64,000 nt of DNA from Pseudomonas helvetica (GTDB lineage: Bacteria; Pseudomonadota; Gammaproteobacteria; Pseudomonadales; Pseudomonadaceae): NCBI RefSeq assembly GCF_039908645.1, contig NZ_CP150917.1, forward strand, positions 4,537,501-4,601,500, read 5' to 3'. Shown piece by piece: positions 1-9,983 of the stretch; position 1 is the first letter of the stretch; each line of letters opens with the position of its first letter. Below the pieces are notes generated by a model. It was given only the letters and a program-made list of their open reading frames with translations. It did no database searches and was not told the origin of the DNA. A program made the translations under genes and the position numbers.

Positions 1-490
1 CGACGAATTTGTCGACCGTGTCCAGGTCCGTGACCAGATGCGTGGTCACCGTGCCGCTGCCCAGGCTTTCGTATTCGCCAAGGGAAATACGCTTGAGTCG
101 CTCGATCAGCCGTACGCGGATACGGTAAACGATGTCCTTGGCCAGACTTGCAAACAGACGCGCCTGCAAGACGTTGAACATCAATGCGCCGCAACGCAGG
201 GTCAAGGTCACCAGCAACATCAAACCGATGTAACCGGCAGCACGTTGCCAGCCGGCGGGCAGCGCGTGGTTCATGACTTTCAGTGCGGCGTCGCCATGCC
301 CCAGCAGCACTTCGTCCACCAGCAATGGCAACAGTAAAGGGATTGGCACACTGCACAGGGTTGCCAATACGGCGACGCCGTTGGCGATCCACAAGGATTT
401 TTTATGCTGAAGTGCCAGTCGACGGATTTCCGCCCAACTCAGCCGATCGACCCGCTTGGGTTGCGGTGCATCATCGGGTTGCTCATACAC
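1..490 (-). CDS. ABC transporter, permease/ATPase fusion (5' part only)
   Basis: The N-terminal 163 residues of an ABC exporter half-transporter; the rest, including the ATPase domain, lies beyond the left edge. Two hydrophobic stretches (about residues 30-50 and 75-95) are followed by a charged helix typical of the first cytoplasmic loop of MsbA/LmrA-type exporters. The start is a GTG at 490-488, reading VYEQPDDAPQPKR, and it overlaps the last bases of the upstream DsbA-like gene, so the two are probably translationally coupled. Substrate is unknown. The neighbourhood (DsbA-like, TrhO, BolA, FumC) matches the order I recall in P. aeruginosa, where a fused ABC transporter sits here. Confidence 0.75.
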   Translation of the reverse strand, partial: MYEQPDDAPQPKRVDRLSWAEIRRLALQHKKSLWIANGVAVLATLCSVPIPLLLPLLVDEVLLGHGDAALKVMNHALPAGWQRAAGYIGLMLLVTLTLRCGALMFNVLQARLFASLAKDIVYRIRVRLIERLKRISLGEYESLGSGTVTTHLVTDLDTVDKFV

Positions 491-1118
491 AGGCTGCGCG
501 CTCCAGCCAACGGCCGAGCAACGGTGCCAGTTCGCTGAGCGGTTGATAACCATTGGTCAACAGCGCCAATTGACCGTTGCGCTCGGCGAGCAAGGTCGGG
601 AAGCCGGCGATGCCCAGATCCTGAACCCAGGTGAAGTCTGCCGCCGTCGCCGCGTGCTGATCGGCACGGTCGAACGCTGCCGCGAACTCGATACGCGGCA
701 AGCCGGCTTGTTCGGCCAACTCCACCAACACGCTGGCGCGGGTGACGTCACGACCCTCGGTATAAAAAGCCTGCTGGATGAGTTTGAGCAGTTTCCAGGC
801 GCAATCCGGTGCCAGGCTGCGCGCCGTCACCAGCGCACGGCAGGCAGGTTCGGTGTCGTAGACAAAACCGTCGGGCAGCGCGCCTTCGAACTTGAACGGC
901 TGGCCGGTGGCTTCGGCGACCGCCTGCCAGTGTTCGAGAATGTAGCGCCGCGTGGTGGGTTCCAGTGCTGCACCACTGCCGGTGCGCAAACCGCCGACGA
1001 CCAAATGCACATCGACGCCCGCAGCCTGCGCCTGCTTGACCAGGGCCTCGGCCACCGGAGCGAAGCCCCAGCACCAGGAGCACATCGGATCCATTACATA
1101 GAGCAGGCGCGCGGACAT
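483..1118 (-). CDS. DsbA-family thiol oxidoreductase (FrnE-like)
   Basis: A 211-residue DsbA-fold protein. The redox motif CSWC is at residues 13-16, in the context MDPMCSWCWGF, and the cis-proline loop GFPT is near residue 175. There is no signal peptide, so unlike periplasmic DsbA it should act in the cytoplasm, as FrnE-type members do. Its start lies 3 bases after the trhO stop on the same strand, and its end overlaps the ABC transporter start, giving a compact trhO-dsbA-ABC unit. The physiological substrate is not known. Confidence 0.85.
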   Translation of the reverse strand: MSARLLYVMDPMCSWCWGFAPVAEALVKQAQAAGVDVHLVVGGLRTGSGAALEPTTRRYILEHWQAVAEATGQPFKFEGALPDGFVYDTEPACRALVTARSLAPDCAWKLLKLIQQAFYTEGRDVTRASVLVELAEQAGLPRIEFAAAFDRADQHAATAADFTWVQDLGIAGFPTLLAERNGQLALLTNGYQPLSELAPLLGRWLERAACV

Positions 1119-1121
1119 GGT

Positions 1122-2063
1122 TCAGGCCTCGGTGTTGGATTGCTTGTAGTTGTAACCGATCGGGTGCGGCTGATTACGGGCCTTGGCCAGTTCGATCTGT
1201 TTCTGCCGGTCGATCGCACTGCGACGGGTCTTCTCACTCAGCTTATCCCAGCAATGCGGGCAGCTGATGCCAGCGACATAGTGCTCGGATGCACGGTCTT
1301 CCACACTCACTGGCGTACGACAGGCATGACATTGATCGTAGTCGCCTTCGCTCAGGTCGTGGCGAACGGTGACGCGGTTATCGAACACAAAGCAGTCGCC
1401 CTGCCATTTGGTTTCTTCCTGCGGCACCTCTTCGAGGTACTTGAGGATTCCGCCCTTGAGGTGGAAGACTTCATCGAAGCCCTGGCTGAGCATGTAGCTC
1501 GAAGCCTTTTCACAGCGAATGCCGCCGGTGCAGAACATCGCGACTTTCTTGTGCTTGGCCGGGTCGAAGTTGGCTTTGATGTAGTCGGGAAATTCGCGAA
1601 AACTGGTGGTCTTCGGATCGATCGCGCCTTCGAAGGTGCCGATCGACACTTCGTAGTCGTTGCGGGTATCGATCAGCAGCACTTCAGGGTCGCTGATCAA
1701 CGCGTTCCAGTTCTGCGGATCAACGTAGGTGCCGACCTTCTTGTTCGGGTCAACGCCTTCAACACCCAGGGTGACGATCTCTTTCTTGAGTTTGACCTTG
1801 GTGCGGTAGAACGGCTGCTCGTCGCAGTACGACTCTTTGTGATCGATGTCGTCCATGCGCGGATCGTTCTTGAGCCAGGCCATCAGCCCGTCGATGCCTT
1901 CGCGGCTACCGGAAACCGTGCCGTTGATGCCTTCTTCGGCAATCAGCAAGGTGCCTTTGATGCCGTTGTCGACCATTGCCTGCAACAGTGGCTCGCGCAA
2001 GGCGACGTAATCTTCAAGGGTGACGAACTTATACAGTGCCGCCACGACAATCTGTTGTGTCAT
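1122..2063 (-). CDS. trhO: tRNA uridine(34) hydroxylase TrhO (YceA rhodanese)
   Basis: A 313-residue protein with an N-terminal acylphosphatase-like domain and a central rhodanese domain. The active-site loop [15 protein letters not shown] places the predicted catalytic cysteine at residue 178. A C-terminal segment carries two Cys pairs (CHAC and CPHC) that look like a small metal site. TrhO uses molecular oxygen to convert U34 to ho5U in a subset of tRNAs, working in parallel with the prephenate-dependent TrhP route. Full length, first gene of a likely trhO-dsbA-ABC unit, with a terminator of the upstream bolA unit just before it. Confidence 0.92.
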   Translation of the reverse strand: MTQQIVVAALYKFVTLEDYVALREPLLQAMVDNGIKGTLLIAEEGINGTVSGSREGIDGLMAWLKNDPRMDDIDHKESYCDEQPFYRTKVKLKKEIVTLGVEGVDPNKKVGTYVDPQNWNALISDPEVLLIDTRNDYEVSIGTFEGAIDPKTTSFREFPDYIKANFDPAKHKKVAMFCTGGIRCEKASSYMLSQGFDEVFHLKGGILKYLEEVPQEETKWQGDCFVFDNRVTVRHDLSEGDYDQCHACRTPVSVEDRASEHYVAGISCPHCWDKLSEKTRRSAIDRQKQIELAKARNQPHPIGYNYKQSNTEA

Positions 2064-2108
2064 GGGTGATTCTCCAGGTGGCTACCCGCGCAAGGGGTGA
2101 ACCGGATG

Positions 2109-2140
2109 CGAAAAAAAACGCGCCGGCTAAGCGGCGCGTT
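2109..2140 (-). terminator. Rho-independent terminator after the bolA unit
   Basis: A 9-bp perfect stem (2117-2125 with 2132-2140) and 6-base loop; on the minus strand it is followed by eight T residues (2118-2111). It ends transcription coming from the DUF2059/bolA genes before trhO. Confidence 0.85.
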
Positions 2141-2188
2141 GCGGATTCTAACAAAAACACTGTGGTTTTAGGACTGTGGTGTTTCACC

Positions 2189-2320
2189 TGTGGCGAGGGA
2201 GCTTGCTCCCGCTGGACCGCGAAGCGGTCGTAATCCGGCAATCGCGTTCCATCTGAATACTCGCGGCGGTTGATATTAGGGTCGCTTCGCAACCCAGCGG
2301 GAGCAAGCTCCCTCGCCACA
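2189..2320. repeat. REP-type palindromic repeat pair, family A
   Basis: Two inverted copies of the TGTGGCGAGGGAGCTTGCTC motif frame a degenerate centre (GCGAAGCGGTCG). The same architecture recurs at 7652, 16453, 26564 and 40350. Typical intergenic repeat of P. fluorescens-group genomes; no coding capacity. Confidence 0.9.
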
Positions 2321-2333
2321 ACAGCCCTCAGAA

Positions 2334-2633
2334 TCAGTGCTTGCTACCGCCAGCACAGGTCGGCGAGGCAGGTGCCGCGCCGGTCTTTGCCCATTCCTCA
2401 GGCGTATAGGTATGCAGCGCCAACGCATGGAATTCACCCATCAGGTCACCCAACGTGGCGTAGACCTTCTGGTGACGCTTGACGCTGTTGAGCCCGGCAA
2501 ATTGCTCGCTGACCACCACGGCCTTGAAGTGGGTTTGCAGCCCGCGGCTGTGCATATGACTTTCGTCCAGCACCTCCAGATGTGCAGGTTGCAACGCGTT
2601 CAGTGCCGATTCAATACGTTGTTGCATGGTCAT
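2334..2633 (-). CDS. BolA family protein
   Basis: A 99-residue BolA protein with the family core around residues 20-75, including the DESHMHS motif whose histidine can co-ligate a [2Fe-2S] cluster with a monothiol glutaredoxin. BolA proteins link iron-sulphur status to morphology and stress gene control. It lies 13 bases downstream of the DUF2059 gene on the same strand and ends at a REP pair plus terminator, so the two form one transcription unit. The C-terminal CAGGSKH tail is not part of the conserved fold. Confidence 0.88.
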   Translation of the reverse strand: MTMQQRIESALNALQPAHLEVLDESHMHSRGLQTHFKAVVVSEQFAGLNSVKRHQKVYATLGDLMGEFHALALHTYTPEEWAKTGAAPASPTCAGGSKH

Positions 2634-2646
2634 TGCGGGGCTCCGC

Positions 2647-3171
2647 TCAAGGCTTTTTCTTGGCGGGAGCAGCGGCGTCTTTCGGCGTCAGCTCGGCAGT
2701 CATGTCAGCCAGCAGCTTGTTGACCACAGGCACTGCGCTTTCCAGCTTGGCTTGAGTCATCTGGGCCGATTGCTGAGTCAACTGAGGCATTTTTTCCAGG
2801 ACTTTCTTGCCCAGTGGCGACTGGTAGAACGCGACCAGGTCCTTGAGCTCGGATTCGCTGAAGTTGGTGGTGTAGAGCTTGACCATGTCCGGCTTCAGTT
2901 TGTTCCAGCCAATGGCTTGGTCCAGAGCGGCGTTGGCCTTGGCCTGGTAGGTTTCCAGCAAGGCTTTTTTCGATTCCGGCGCTTTGGTTTGTTCAAAGCG
3001 CTGGGCGAACATTTGCTGCACTTGCATGTACACCGGTGTGCCCAGTTTGTCAGCATGCGCCAGGGTCAGGAAAGCTTCGGCACTGGCGTTGTGGCTGGCG
3101 GTATCGGCGAAAACCTGGCCGCTGGCACAGACCAGAGCAACCGCGGTACAGATGGCACGAAGACGAGTCAT
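2647..3171 (-). CDS. Secreted DUF2059 protein
   Basis: A 174-residue protein with a clear signal peptide (MTRLRAICTAVALVCASGQVFA, cleavage before DTAS). The C-terminal half carries the DUF2059 signature LVAFYQSPLGKKVLEKMP near residues 110-128, and a basic Lys/Ala-rich tail follows. It is predicted to be periplasmic and mostly helical. The biochemical role of the family is unknown. First gene of the bolA unit, divergent from fumC across a 192-base spacer that should carry both promoters. Confidence 0.85.
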   Translation of the reverse strand: MTRLRAICTAVALVCASGQVFADTASHNASAEAFLTLAHADKLGTPVYMQVQQMFAQRFEQTKAPESKKALLETYQAKANAALDQAIGWNKLKPDMVKLYTTNFSESELKDLVAFYQSPLGKKVLEKMPQLTQQSAQMTQAKLESAVPVVNKLLADMTAELTPKDAAAPAKKKP

Positions 3172-3363
3172 CGAGTTTCCTTTTCTAGCAGGCGAGGTAA
3201 AACCCCAAGGGGGGCCATTCTGCGCCTAAAAAACTCATGCGCTCAACCCCTCCCCCTTGCCAGGCCTGATTTTCAGGACCGAACGGTTAAAAAAACGACT
3301 GATGGAACCCCAAGCGTCATTCACGACCTAAACTTCGCTATCAGACCTACAGGAATGTAACCG

Positions 3364-4758
3364 ATGAGCCGTATCGAAACCGACAGCCTTGGCCCAGTGG
3401 AAGTCCCGGATGAAGCCTACTGGGGCGCTCAGACGCAGCGCTCGCTGATTAACTTTGCCATTGGCAATGAACGCATGCCGCTGGCCGTACTGCACGCCTT
3501 GGCCCTGATCAAGAAAGCCGCGGCACGGGTCAATAGTCGCAATGGCGATCTGCCAGCCGACATCGCCCGGCTGATCGAGCAGGCCGCCGACGAAGTGCTC
3601 GACGGCCAGCATGACGACCAGTTTCCGCTGGTGGTCTGGCAGACCGGCAGTGGCACCCAAAGCAACATGAACGTCAACGAAGTGATCGCCGGCCGCGCCA
3701 ACGAACTGGCCGGCAACCCTCGTGGCGGCAAGGCTCCGGTGCACCCCAACGACCACGTCAATCGCTCGCAAAGCTCCAACGACAGCTTCCCCACCGCCAT
3801 GCATATCGCCACGGTGCAGGCCGTACAACAGCAGCTGTTGCCGGCCATCGCTGAACTCTCCGCTGGGCTGGCCGAGCAGGCCGCACGGCACATGAAACTG
3901 GTGAAGACCGGTCGCACGCACATGATGGATGCCACACCGATCACCTTCGGCCAGGAGCTTTCAGCGTTCATCGCCCAGCTCGATTACGCCGAACGTGCGA
4001 TCCGCAGCGCCTTGCCGGCCGTCTGCGAGTTGGCTCAGGGCGGTACTGCGGTGGGGACCGGCCTCAACTCGCCGCATGGCTTTGGCGAAGCGATTGCCTC
4101 CGAGTTGGCCGCGCTCTCCGGCCTGCCGTTTATCACCGCGCCGAACAAGTTTGCCGCACTGGCCGGGCACGAACCGTTGACCACCTTGTCTGGCGCGCTG
4201 AAAACCCTCGCCGTGACCCTGATGAAAATCGCCAACGACTTGCGCTTGCTGGGCTCCGGACCACGGGCGGGTTTCGCCGAGGTCAAGCTGCCCGCCAACG
4301 AGCCCGGCAGTTCGATCATGCCTGGCAAGGTCAACCCGACTCAGTGCGAAGCATTGTCGATGCTCGCCTGCCAGGTACTGGGCAACGACGTGGCGATTGG
4401 CTTCGCCGCCAGCCAGGGCCACCTGCAGTTGAACGTGTTCAAGCCGGTGATCATTCACAACCTGCTGCAATCGATCCGCTTGCTCGGTGATGGCTGCAGT
4501 AACTTCCAGCAGCATTGCATTGCAGGCCTTGAGCCGGATAACGAGCAAATGGCCGCTCACCTGGAACGCGGCTTGATGCTGGTGACGGCGCTGAACCCGC
4601 ACATCGGCTACGACAAATCCGCCGAGATTGCCAAGAAAGCCTATGCCGAAGGGCTGACCCTGCGCGAGGCGGCGTTGCAGCTTGGTTATCTGACGGATGA
4701 GCAGTTCGATGCGTGGGTGCGGCCGGAGAACATGCTGGAGGCCGGGAAGCAGGGTTGA
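3364..4758 (+). CDS. fumC: Class II fumarate hydratase
   Basis: A 464-residue iron-independent fumarase of the aspartase/fumarase superfamily; converts fumarate to L-malate in the TCA cycle as a homotetramer. The superfamily signature [11 protein letters not shown] is at about residues 317-327, and the substrate-binding block [13 protein letters not shown] is near residue 135. Length is normal for FumC. The start fits a family N-terminus ([15 protein letters not shown]). It stands alone, divergent from the DUF2059/bolA unit. Class II enzymes resist oxidative damage, unlike the Fe-S fumarases. Confidence 0.96.
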   Translation: MSRIETDSLGPVEVPDEAYWGAQTQRSLINFAIGNERMPLAVLHALALIKKAAARVNSRNGDLPADIARLIEQAADEVLDGQHDDQFPLVVWQTGSGTQSNMNVNEVIAGRANELAGNPRGGKAPVHPNDHVNRSQSSNDSFPTAMHIATVQAVQQQLLPAIAELSAGLAEQAARHMKLVKTGRTHMMDATPITFGQELSAFIAQLDYAERAIRSALPAVCELAQGGTAVGTGLNSPHGFGEAIASELAALSGLPFITAPNKFAALAGHEPLTTLSGALKTLAVTLMKIANDLRLLGSGPRAGFAEVKLPANEPGSSIMPGKVNPTQCEALSMLACQVLGNDVAIGFAASQGHLQLNVFKPVIIHNLLQSIRLLGDGCSNFQQHCIAGLEPDNEQMAAHLERGLMLVTALNPHIGYDKSAEIAKKAYAEGLTLREAALQLGYLTDEQFDAWVRPENMLEAGKQG

Positions 4759-4790
4759 ATCAGTCAGTTATCTAGCGTCTGACGGTCAGT

Positions 4791-4864
4791 CATCGCGAGC
4801 AAGCTCTGCTCCTACAGAAGAGAAGCTCGCATCTCCTCTGCAGGCGTAAAGCTTGCTCGCGATG
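4791..4864. repeat. REP-type palindromic repeat pair, family B
   Basis: Inverted motifs CATCGCGAGCAAGCTCTGCT and AAAGCTTGCTCGCGATGA lie in the gap between the convergent fumC and DMT transporter genes. Confidence 0.85.
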
Positions 4865-4877
4865 AACGATAACGCGG

Positions 4878-5840
4878 TTACCGGCTGACCGCGGCCCGCA
4901 TCCGCCGGGCCTTGAGCCCGGCGATCAGCGATGGCCCCAACGCGACCAGTGCCGACCCCAGCACCACCAGCACCGCACCGCCATACGCCAGACTGTTGAT
5001 CTGTTCGGCCTGTACATAATCGGGCCATAACCAGGCGGCCAGCGCCACGGCCGCGAAGGTCACCAACGGTGTGATGGCGAGCGTCGCACTGACCCTCGAC
5101 GCCTCCCAATGGGCCAGCGCTTCGGCAAAAGCGCCGTAAGCGATCAGCGTGTTCAGGCAGCACCCAAGCAGCAACCAGCCTTGCAGCGGGCTCAGTTGCA
5201 AAGCTTCCAATGGATGTACCCACGGCGTCAGCAACAAGGCGCAAAACAGGTAGATCACCATCATCACCTGCAACGAATTCCACGCCGTCAGCAATTGTTT
5301 CTGGCCCAGCGCATAGAAGGTCCAGACGGTTGACGCCGCCAGTACCAGCAACACGCCTGCGGTGTAATCACTCAACGATGTCAGCAACTCGCTGAGCCGC
5401 TGATTGAAAAACAACCCGAACCCCAACAACAGCACCAGCAGGCCAATCCCCTGCCCCACGCTGAAACGTTCCTTGAACACAAACAGGCTGGCGATCAGCA
5501 ACAGGATCGGCCCCATCTGCACGACCAGTTGCGCAGTACCCGGGCTCAACAGGTTCAGGCCCATCAGGTACAACACGTAATTGCCCACCAGCCCGAGTAC
5601 CGCCATCAGCACCAGCCAGCCACCTTTAGGCCCGAGCGCCCGTCGGCTCGGCAGACGCTTGGTCGCCGCCAGATAAAGGAACAGCAAGCTGCCGGATACA
5701 ATCAGCCGAAACCAGGTCACCGTGACCGGGTCCATCACCAGCAATACCTGCTTGAGTTTGATCGGCAGGATTCCCCACAAAAACGCGGTCAGCAAGGCGA
5801 GGAACAGACCATAAACCCAGCGACCGGACGAAATGTGCAT
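4878..5840 (-). CDS. DMT-superfamily (EamA) transporter
   Basis: A 320-residue inner-membrane protein made of two EamA repeats, each of about five helices (residues about 10-140 and 160-300), with the internal duplication usual for drug/metabolite transporters. The N-terminus MHISSGRWVYGLFLALLTAF starts directly in helix 1, and the C-terminus is basic (KARRMRAAVSR), as expected for a cytoplasmic tail. EamA proteins export amino acids, purines or other metabolites; the substrate here cannot be told from sequence. Convergent with fumC. Confidence 0.85.
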   Translation of the reverse strand: MHISSGRWVYGLFLALLTAFLWGILPIKLKQVLLVMDPVTVTWFRLIVSGSLLFLYLAATKRLPSRRALGPKGGWLVLMAVLGLVGNYVLYLMGLNLLSPGTAQLVVQMGPILLLIASLFVFKERFSVGQGIGLLVLLLGFGLFFNQRLSELLTSLSDYTAGVLLVLAASTVWTFYALGQKQLLTAWNSLQVMMVIYLFCALLLTPWVHPLEALQLSPLQGWLLLGCCLNTLIAYGAFAEALAHWEASRVSATLAITPLVTFAAVALAAWLWPDYVQAEQINSLAYGGAVLVVLGSALVALGPSLIAGLKARRMRAAVSR

Positions 5841-6061
5841 GGAAACCCCAAAAGGCTGACGGCGAGAAAAGCCATTCTAGGCTGCCGGCGAGGCATCACA
5901 CACGGACAGTTGGCGACAAGCCGTAAATGAGACTGTATCGGTCGCACCGAGAAGTTGACGTTTACCGTTGATCAGTTAACCACGCGTGCCCATGACATCG
6001 CCCCTGCCAGCTCCCGGCCGACCGCGACAATCATCCACCCCGCGTATGCAAACCCATCGGG

Positions 6062-7585
6062 CTACTTCTTGTCCTTCTTCAGCTTCTTCTGGTCCTTGTC
6101 GGATTTCTCGAAGGCCTCTTCCAGCGCGCGGTTGAGGGTGCGCAGTACTTTGACCCGGGCCCAGCGCTTGTCGTTGGCTTCCACCAGGGTCCAGGGCGAA
6201 ACCTCGGTACTGGTGCGGTCGACCATATCGCCGACAGCCGTCCGGTAGTCGTCCCACTTCTCGCGGTTGCGCCAGTCGTCTTCGGTGATCTTGAAGCGCT
6301 TGAAGGGGATTGCTTCGCGCTCCTGGAAACGCTCCAGCTGGGTCTGTTTGTCGATGGCCAGCCAGAACTTCACGACGATCACCCCGGAGGCGCTGATCTG
6401 CTCTTCGAAGTCGTTGATTTCGCCATAGGCGCGCAGCCAGTCGGCCTGGCTGCAAAAGCCCTCGACGCGTTCCACCAGCACCCGGCCATACCAGGAACGG
6501 TCGAAGACAGTAAATTTTCCCCGCGCCGGGATCTGGCGCCAGAAACGCCACAAATACGGCTGGGCGCGCTCGTCCTCGGTCGGCGCGGCAATCGGCACGA
6601 TGCTGTACTGGCGCGGGTCGAGTGCGGCGGCCACACGACGAATCGCCCCGCCCTTGCCCGCGGCGTCATTACCCTCGAATACCGCGATCAGTGCGTGTCG
6701 GCGCATGCGTTTGTCACGCATCAGGCCGGATAACCGTGCCTGTTCGGTAATCAGTTGCTCCTCGTAATCGTCCTTTTCCAGCCGCTGGCTCATGTCCAGA
6801 CTACCGAGCAAACTCAAGTGATCGACACTGGCCGACAGCGGCGCAGCGCTGACTTTGTCCGGGTTGATCCTGGGGCGCTTGAGGGCATTTTGCAGACCGT
6901 CGAGCAGGATCTTGCCCACGGTCAGACTGCGGTAATGGGCATCCACACCTTCGATCACATGCCAGGGTGCGTAGTCGCGGCTGGTGCGGCGAATCACCCG
7001 CTCACCATACTGCACGAACTTGTCGTAGGTTTTCGATTGCTGCCAGTCCAGCGGGCTGATGCGCCAGCTGTGCAACGGGTCGTCCTGCAAGGACTTGAGG
7101 CGCGCTTTCATTTGTTGCTTGGACAGGTGAAACCAGAATTTGAAGATCACTGCGCCTTCATCGCAGAGCATTTTCTCCAGGCGCTCGGTCTGGTTGATCG
7201 CCTGGTCCAGCACCGCATCCTTGAACAAACCATGGACCCGCCCTTGCAGCATCTGGCTGTACCAGTTGCCGAAAAACACCCCCATTCGCCCCTTGGCCGG
7301 GAGCATTCGCCAATAGCGCCAGGCCGGTGGTCGCGCCAGCTCTTCATCGGTTTGCTGATCGAAGGTGCGGACCTCAATCAGTCGCGGGTCCATCCACTCA
7401 TTGAGCAACTTGACCGTCTCGCCCTTGCCTGCACCTTCAATCCCGTTGATCAGCACGATCACCGGAAATCGCGCCTGCTGCTGGAGGTCGAACTGGGCTT
7501 CAAGCAAAGCCTCACGCAACGCCGGCACTTCAGCATCGTAGGTTTCTTTATCAATCACATGACCGATTTCAGCAGATTCGAACAT
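6062..7585 (-). CDS. pap: Polyphosphate:AMP phosphotransferase (PPK2 class II)
   Basis: A 507-residue tandem PPK2 protein that makes ADP from AMP and polyphosphate. Each half has a P-loop: GIEGAGKG (residues 48-55) and GNDAAGKGG (near 300). The second half keeps the Walker-B-like block FDRSWYGRVLVERVEGF, whereas the first half reads FFGNWYSQMLQGRVHG, losing the Asp and Arg, so the C-terminal half is probably the active one, as in other two-domain members. The ATG at 7585 with GGGAG upstream is preferred over more distal in-frame starts, which run into a REP repeat. The Lys-rich tail (KDQKKLKKDKK) may aid polyphosphate binding. Confidence 0.9.
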   Translation of the reverse strand: MFESAEIGHVIDKETYDAEVPALREALLEAQFDLQQQARFPVIVLINGIEGAGKGETVKLLNEWMDPRLIEVRTFDQQTDEELARPPAWRYWRMLPAKGRMGVFFGNWYSQMLQGRVHGLFKDAVLDQAINQTERLEKMLCDEGAVIFKFWFHLSKQQMKARLKSLQDDPLHSWRISPLDWQQSKTYDKFVQYGERVIRRTSRDYAPWHVIEGVDAHYRSLTVGKILLDGLQNALKRPRINPDKVSAAPLSASVDHLSLLGSLDMSQRLEKDDYEEQLITEQARLSGLMRDKRMRRHALIAVFEGNDAAGKGGAIRRVAAALDPRQYSIVPIAAPTEDERAQPYLWRFWRQIPARGKFTVFDRSWYGRVLVERVEGFCSQADWLRAYGEINDFEEQISASGVIVVKFWLAIDKQTQLERFQEREAIPFKRFKITEDDWRNREKWDDYRTAVGDMVDRTSTEVSPWTLVEANDKRWARVKVLRTLNRALEEAFEKSDKDQKKLKKDKK

Positions 7586-7651
7586 GAGCGACTCCCTTCC
7601 AAGATTGTCCAAGACTAGCGGATTGAGCAGGTGCTTAGCAGAGAAATTCCC

Positions 7652-7796
7652 TGTGGCGAGGGCGCTTGCTCCCGCCGGCCGGTCCGCGCTCGGGCGAAGC
7701 AGTCGCGAATCAGGATGACGCGTTCTGTCCGATAAACCGCGCGCGCCGGTTTTGGGTCGGCTTCGCCGTCCAGCGGGAGCAAGCTCCCTCGCCACA
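7652..7796. repeat. REP-type repeat pair, family A, in the pap/mnmC gap
   Basis: The 325-base gap between pap (7585) and mnmC (7911) is mostly this repeat: inverted copies of TGTGGCGAGGG.GCTTGCTCC about 100 bases apart, with a degenerate centre. The remaining ~110 bases before mnmC should hold its promoter, but I see no clear -35/-10 pair. Confidence 0.9.
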
Positions 7797-7910
7797 AAAA
7801 ACGAACCCGACCGGGACTTTCGTTGAGCCAGCATCCCAGAACGTTGCCATGGATCAATCGCTTGTGTCGCGATCGGCTAGAATGGCCACCTAGCCTCGCT
7901 TGAGCCGACC

Positions 7911-9905
7911 ATGAACCCTGAAACACTGCCGAACCCCGTACCGCATGCCCAGCTCGACTGGGACGACCAAGGTCGCCCGCGCTCGCGGGTGTTTGACGAC
8001 GTGTATTTCTCCGACCAGTCGGGCCTTGATGAAACCCGTTACGTGTTCATCGAGCAAAACCGCCTGAGCGAACGTTTTGCCGAACTGCCGGCCGGAGAAA
8101 GGTTGGTGATTGGCGAGACCGGTTTCGGTACCGGGCTGAATTTTCTCTGCGCCTGGCAATTGTTCGAGCAACAGGCTGTGGCTGGTGCACGGCTGCATTT
8201 CATCAGCGTCGAAAAGTACCCGCTGAGCCCGGCAGATATGCAACGGGCCCTGACACTCTGGCCCGACCTCAAACCGTTTGCCGATCAGTTGTTGGCGCAG
8301 TACGTCGCCATCCACCAGGGCTTTCAGCGACTGGTGCTGGACAATGGCCGCGTAACCCTGACGCTGTTGATCGGTGACGTGCTGGAACAACTGCCACAGC
8401 TGGACGCGCAGATCGACGCGTGGTTTCTCGACGGCTTCGCTCCAGCGAAAAACCCCGACATGTGGACCGCTGAACTGTTTGCCGAATTGGCGCGTCTGTC
8501 GGCACCCGGTTCGACCATCAGCACCTTCACCAGCACCGGCTGGGTCCGCCGCCTGCTCAATGCGGCGGGTTTCAAAATGCGCCGCACGCCAGGCATCGGA
8601 CACAAATGGGAAATCCTGCGGGGTGAGTTCGTCGGCTGGCCGCAGGAAACACCGGCCCCGGCAACCGCCAAACCCTGGTTTGCTCGCCCGAATCAGCTGA
8701 GCGGCGAACGTCGTGCGCTGGTGATCGGCGCCGGTCTGGCCGGTTGCGCCAGCGCCGCCAGCCTCGCCGCGCGCGGTTGGCAGGTCAGCCTGCTGGAACG
8801 GCATGCCGACCTGGCCCAAGAAGCCTCCGGCAACCCGCAAGGCGTGCTGTACCTGAAACTCTCGGCCCACGGCACCGCACTTTCGCAATTGATCGTCAGC
8901 GGTTTCGGGCACACCCGGCGCTTGCTTGAACACTTGCAACGTGGCGTCGATTGGGACGATTGCGGCGTGCTGCAACTGGCATTCAATGCCAAGGAAGCCG
9001 AGCGTCAGGCGCAACTGGCGGCGGCCTTCCCCGCCGATCTGTTGCACCTGCTGGACCAGCCGCACGCGCAGGCCCAGGCCGGAATCGAACTGGCCCATGG
9101 CGGGCTGTTCTATCCAGAGGGTGGTTGGGTTCATCCGCCGGCCCTGTGCCAATGGCAAGCATCGCCCCCCAATGTCCAACTGCTGACGCACCGCGATGTA
9201 CTGGAACTGCGCAAGGTCGATGATCAGTGGCAAGCCTGGGACGGCGAGACCCTGCTCGCCAGCGCGCCCGTGGTGGTACTGGCCGGCGCGGCGGAAATCA
9301 AACGCTTCGCGCACAGTGCCGAGCTGCCGCTCAAACGCATTCGCGGGCAAATCACCCGCTTGGCGCAAACTGCTGAGAGCCAGTGCCTGGCGACGGTGGT
9401 TTGCGCTGAAGGTTACGTCGCACCCGCACGCTTGGGTGAACACACCCTGGGCGCCAGCTTCGATTTCAAGAGCGACGACCTGACTCCAACCACCGCCGAA
9501 CACCTCGGTAACCTGGAACTGCTGGAAGAGATATCCAGCGATCTGGTCACCCGTCTGCACGCCAGACAGCTGGACCCGGAACAGCTACAAGGTCGCGCCG
9601 CGTTCCGTTGCACCAGCCCCGACTACCTGCCGATCGTCGGCCCATTGGCTGACAGCCAGACGTTCGCCCAAGCCTACGCCGCACTGGGCAAAGACGCTCG
9701 GCAGGTGCCAGACATAGCGTGTCCATGGCTCGACGGGTTGTACGTCAACAGCGGGCACGGTTCACGCGGATTGATCACTGCACCGCTGTCCGGCGAATTG
9801 CTGGCAGCGTGGCTGGACAACGAACCGTTGCCCCTGCCGCGAAGCGTCGCCGAGGCCTGTCATCCGAATCGGTTTGCCTTGCGCAAGCTGATTCGCGGTT
9901 CGTGA
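7911..9905 (+). CDS. mnmC: Bifunctional tRNA mnm5s2U biosynthesis protein MnmC
   Basis: A 664-residue fusion. The N-terminal MnmC2/MnmD methyltransferase domain has the SAM motif GETGFGTGLNFL near residue 65 and DAWFLDGFAPAKNPDMW near 170. The C-terminal FAD-dependent oxidoreductase (MnmC1) has the dinucleotide-binding motif VIGAGLAGCASAASLAARGW near residue 270. The oxidoreductase removes the carboxymethyl group of cmnm5s2U34, and the methyltransferase then makes mnm5s2U34 in tRNAs for Lys, Glu and Gln. Full length. A long open frame on the opposite strand is a high-GC shadow. Confidence 0.96.
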   Translation: MNPETLPNPVPHAQLDWDDQGRPRSRVFDDVYFSDQSGLDETRYVFIEQNRLSERFAELPAGERLVIGETGFGTGLNFLCAWQLFEQQAVAGARLHFISVEKYPLSPADMQRALTLWPDLKPFADQLLAQYVAIHQGFQRLVLDNGRVTLTLLIGDVLEQLPQLDAQIDAWFLDGFAPAKNPDMWTAELFAELARLSAPGSTISTFTSTGWVRRLLNAAGFKMRRTPGIGHKWEILRGEFVGWPQETPAPATAKPWFARPNQLSGERRALVIGAGLAGCASAASLAARGWQVSLLERHADLAQEASGNPQGVLYLKLSAHGTALSQLIVSGFGHTRRLLEHLQRGVDWDDCGVLQLAFNAKEAERQAQLAAAFPADLLHLLDQPHAQAQAGIELAHGGLFYPEGGWVHPPALCQWQASPPNVQLLTHRDVLELRKVDDQWQAWDGETLLASAPVVVLAGAAEIKRFAHSAELPLKRIRGQITRLAQTAESQCLATVVCAEGYVAPARLGEHTLGASFDFKSDDLTPTTAEHLGNLELLEEISSDLVTRLHARQLDPEQLQGRAAFRCTSPDYLPIVGPLADSQTFAQAYAALGKDARQVPDIACPWLDGLYVNSGHGSRGLITAPLSGELLAAWLDNEPLPLPRSVAEACHPNRFALRKLIRGS

Positions 9906-9983
9906 TGATGGGATCAAGGCGGACAGACTGGTCCTGCGGCGTGAAGCGCCGTAGGATCGCCGGATTGATGATCCGAGGTGCCT

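Noticed and set aside
456..2069. Long open plus-strand frame (537 codons) opposite trhO and the DsbA-like gene
   Set aside because: Shadow of high-GC coding sequence; the minus-strand proteins are clear family members and the opposite reading has no recognisable motif.
2189..2320. Repeats considered as a CRISPR array
   Set aside because: Copies are scattered, inverted pairs at gene ends, without regular spacers or cas genes.
7890..9560. Long open minus-strand frame (556 codons) opposite mnmC
   Set aside because: MnmC on the plus strand is complete with both domains; the other strand is a shadow.
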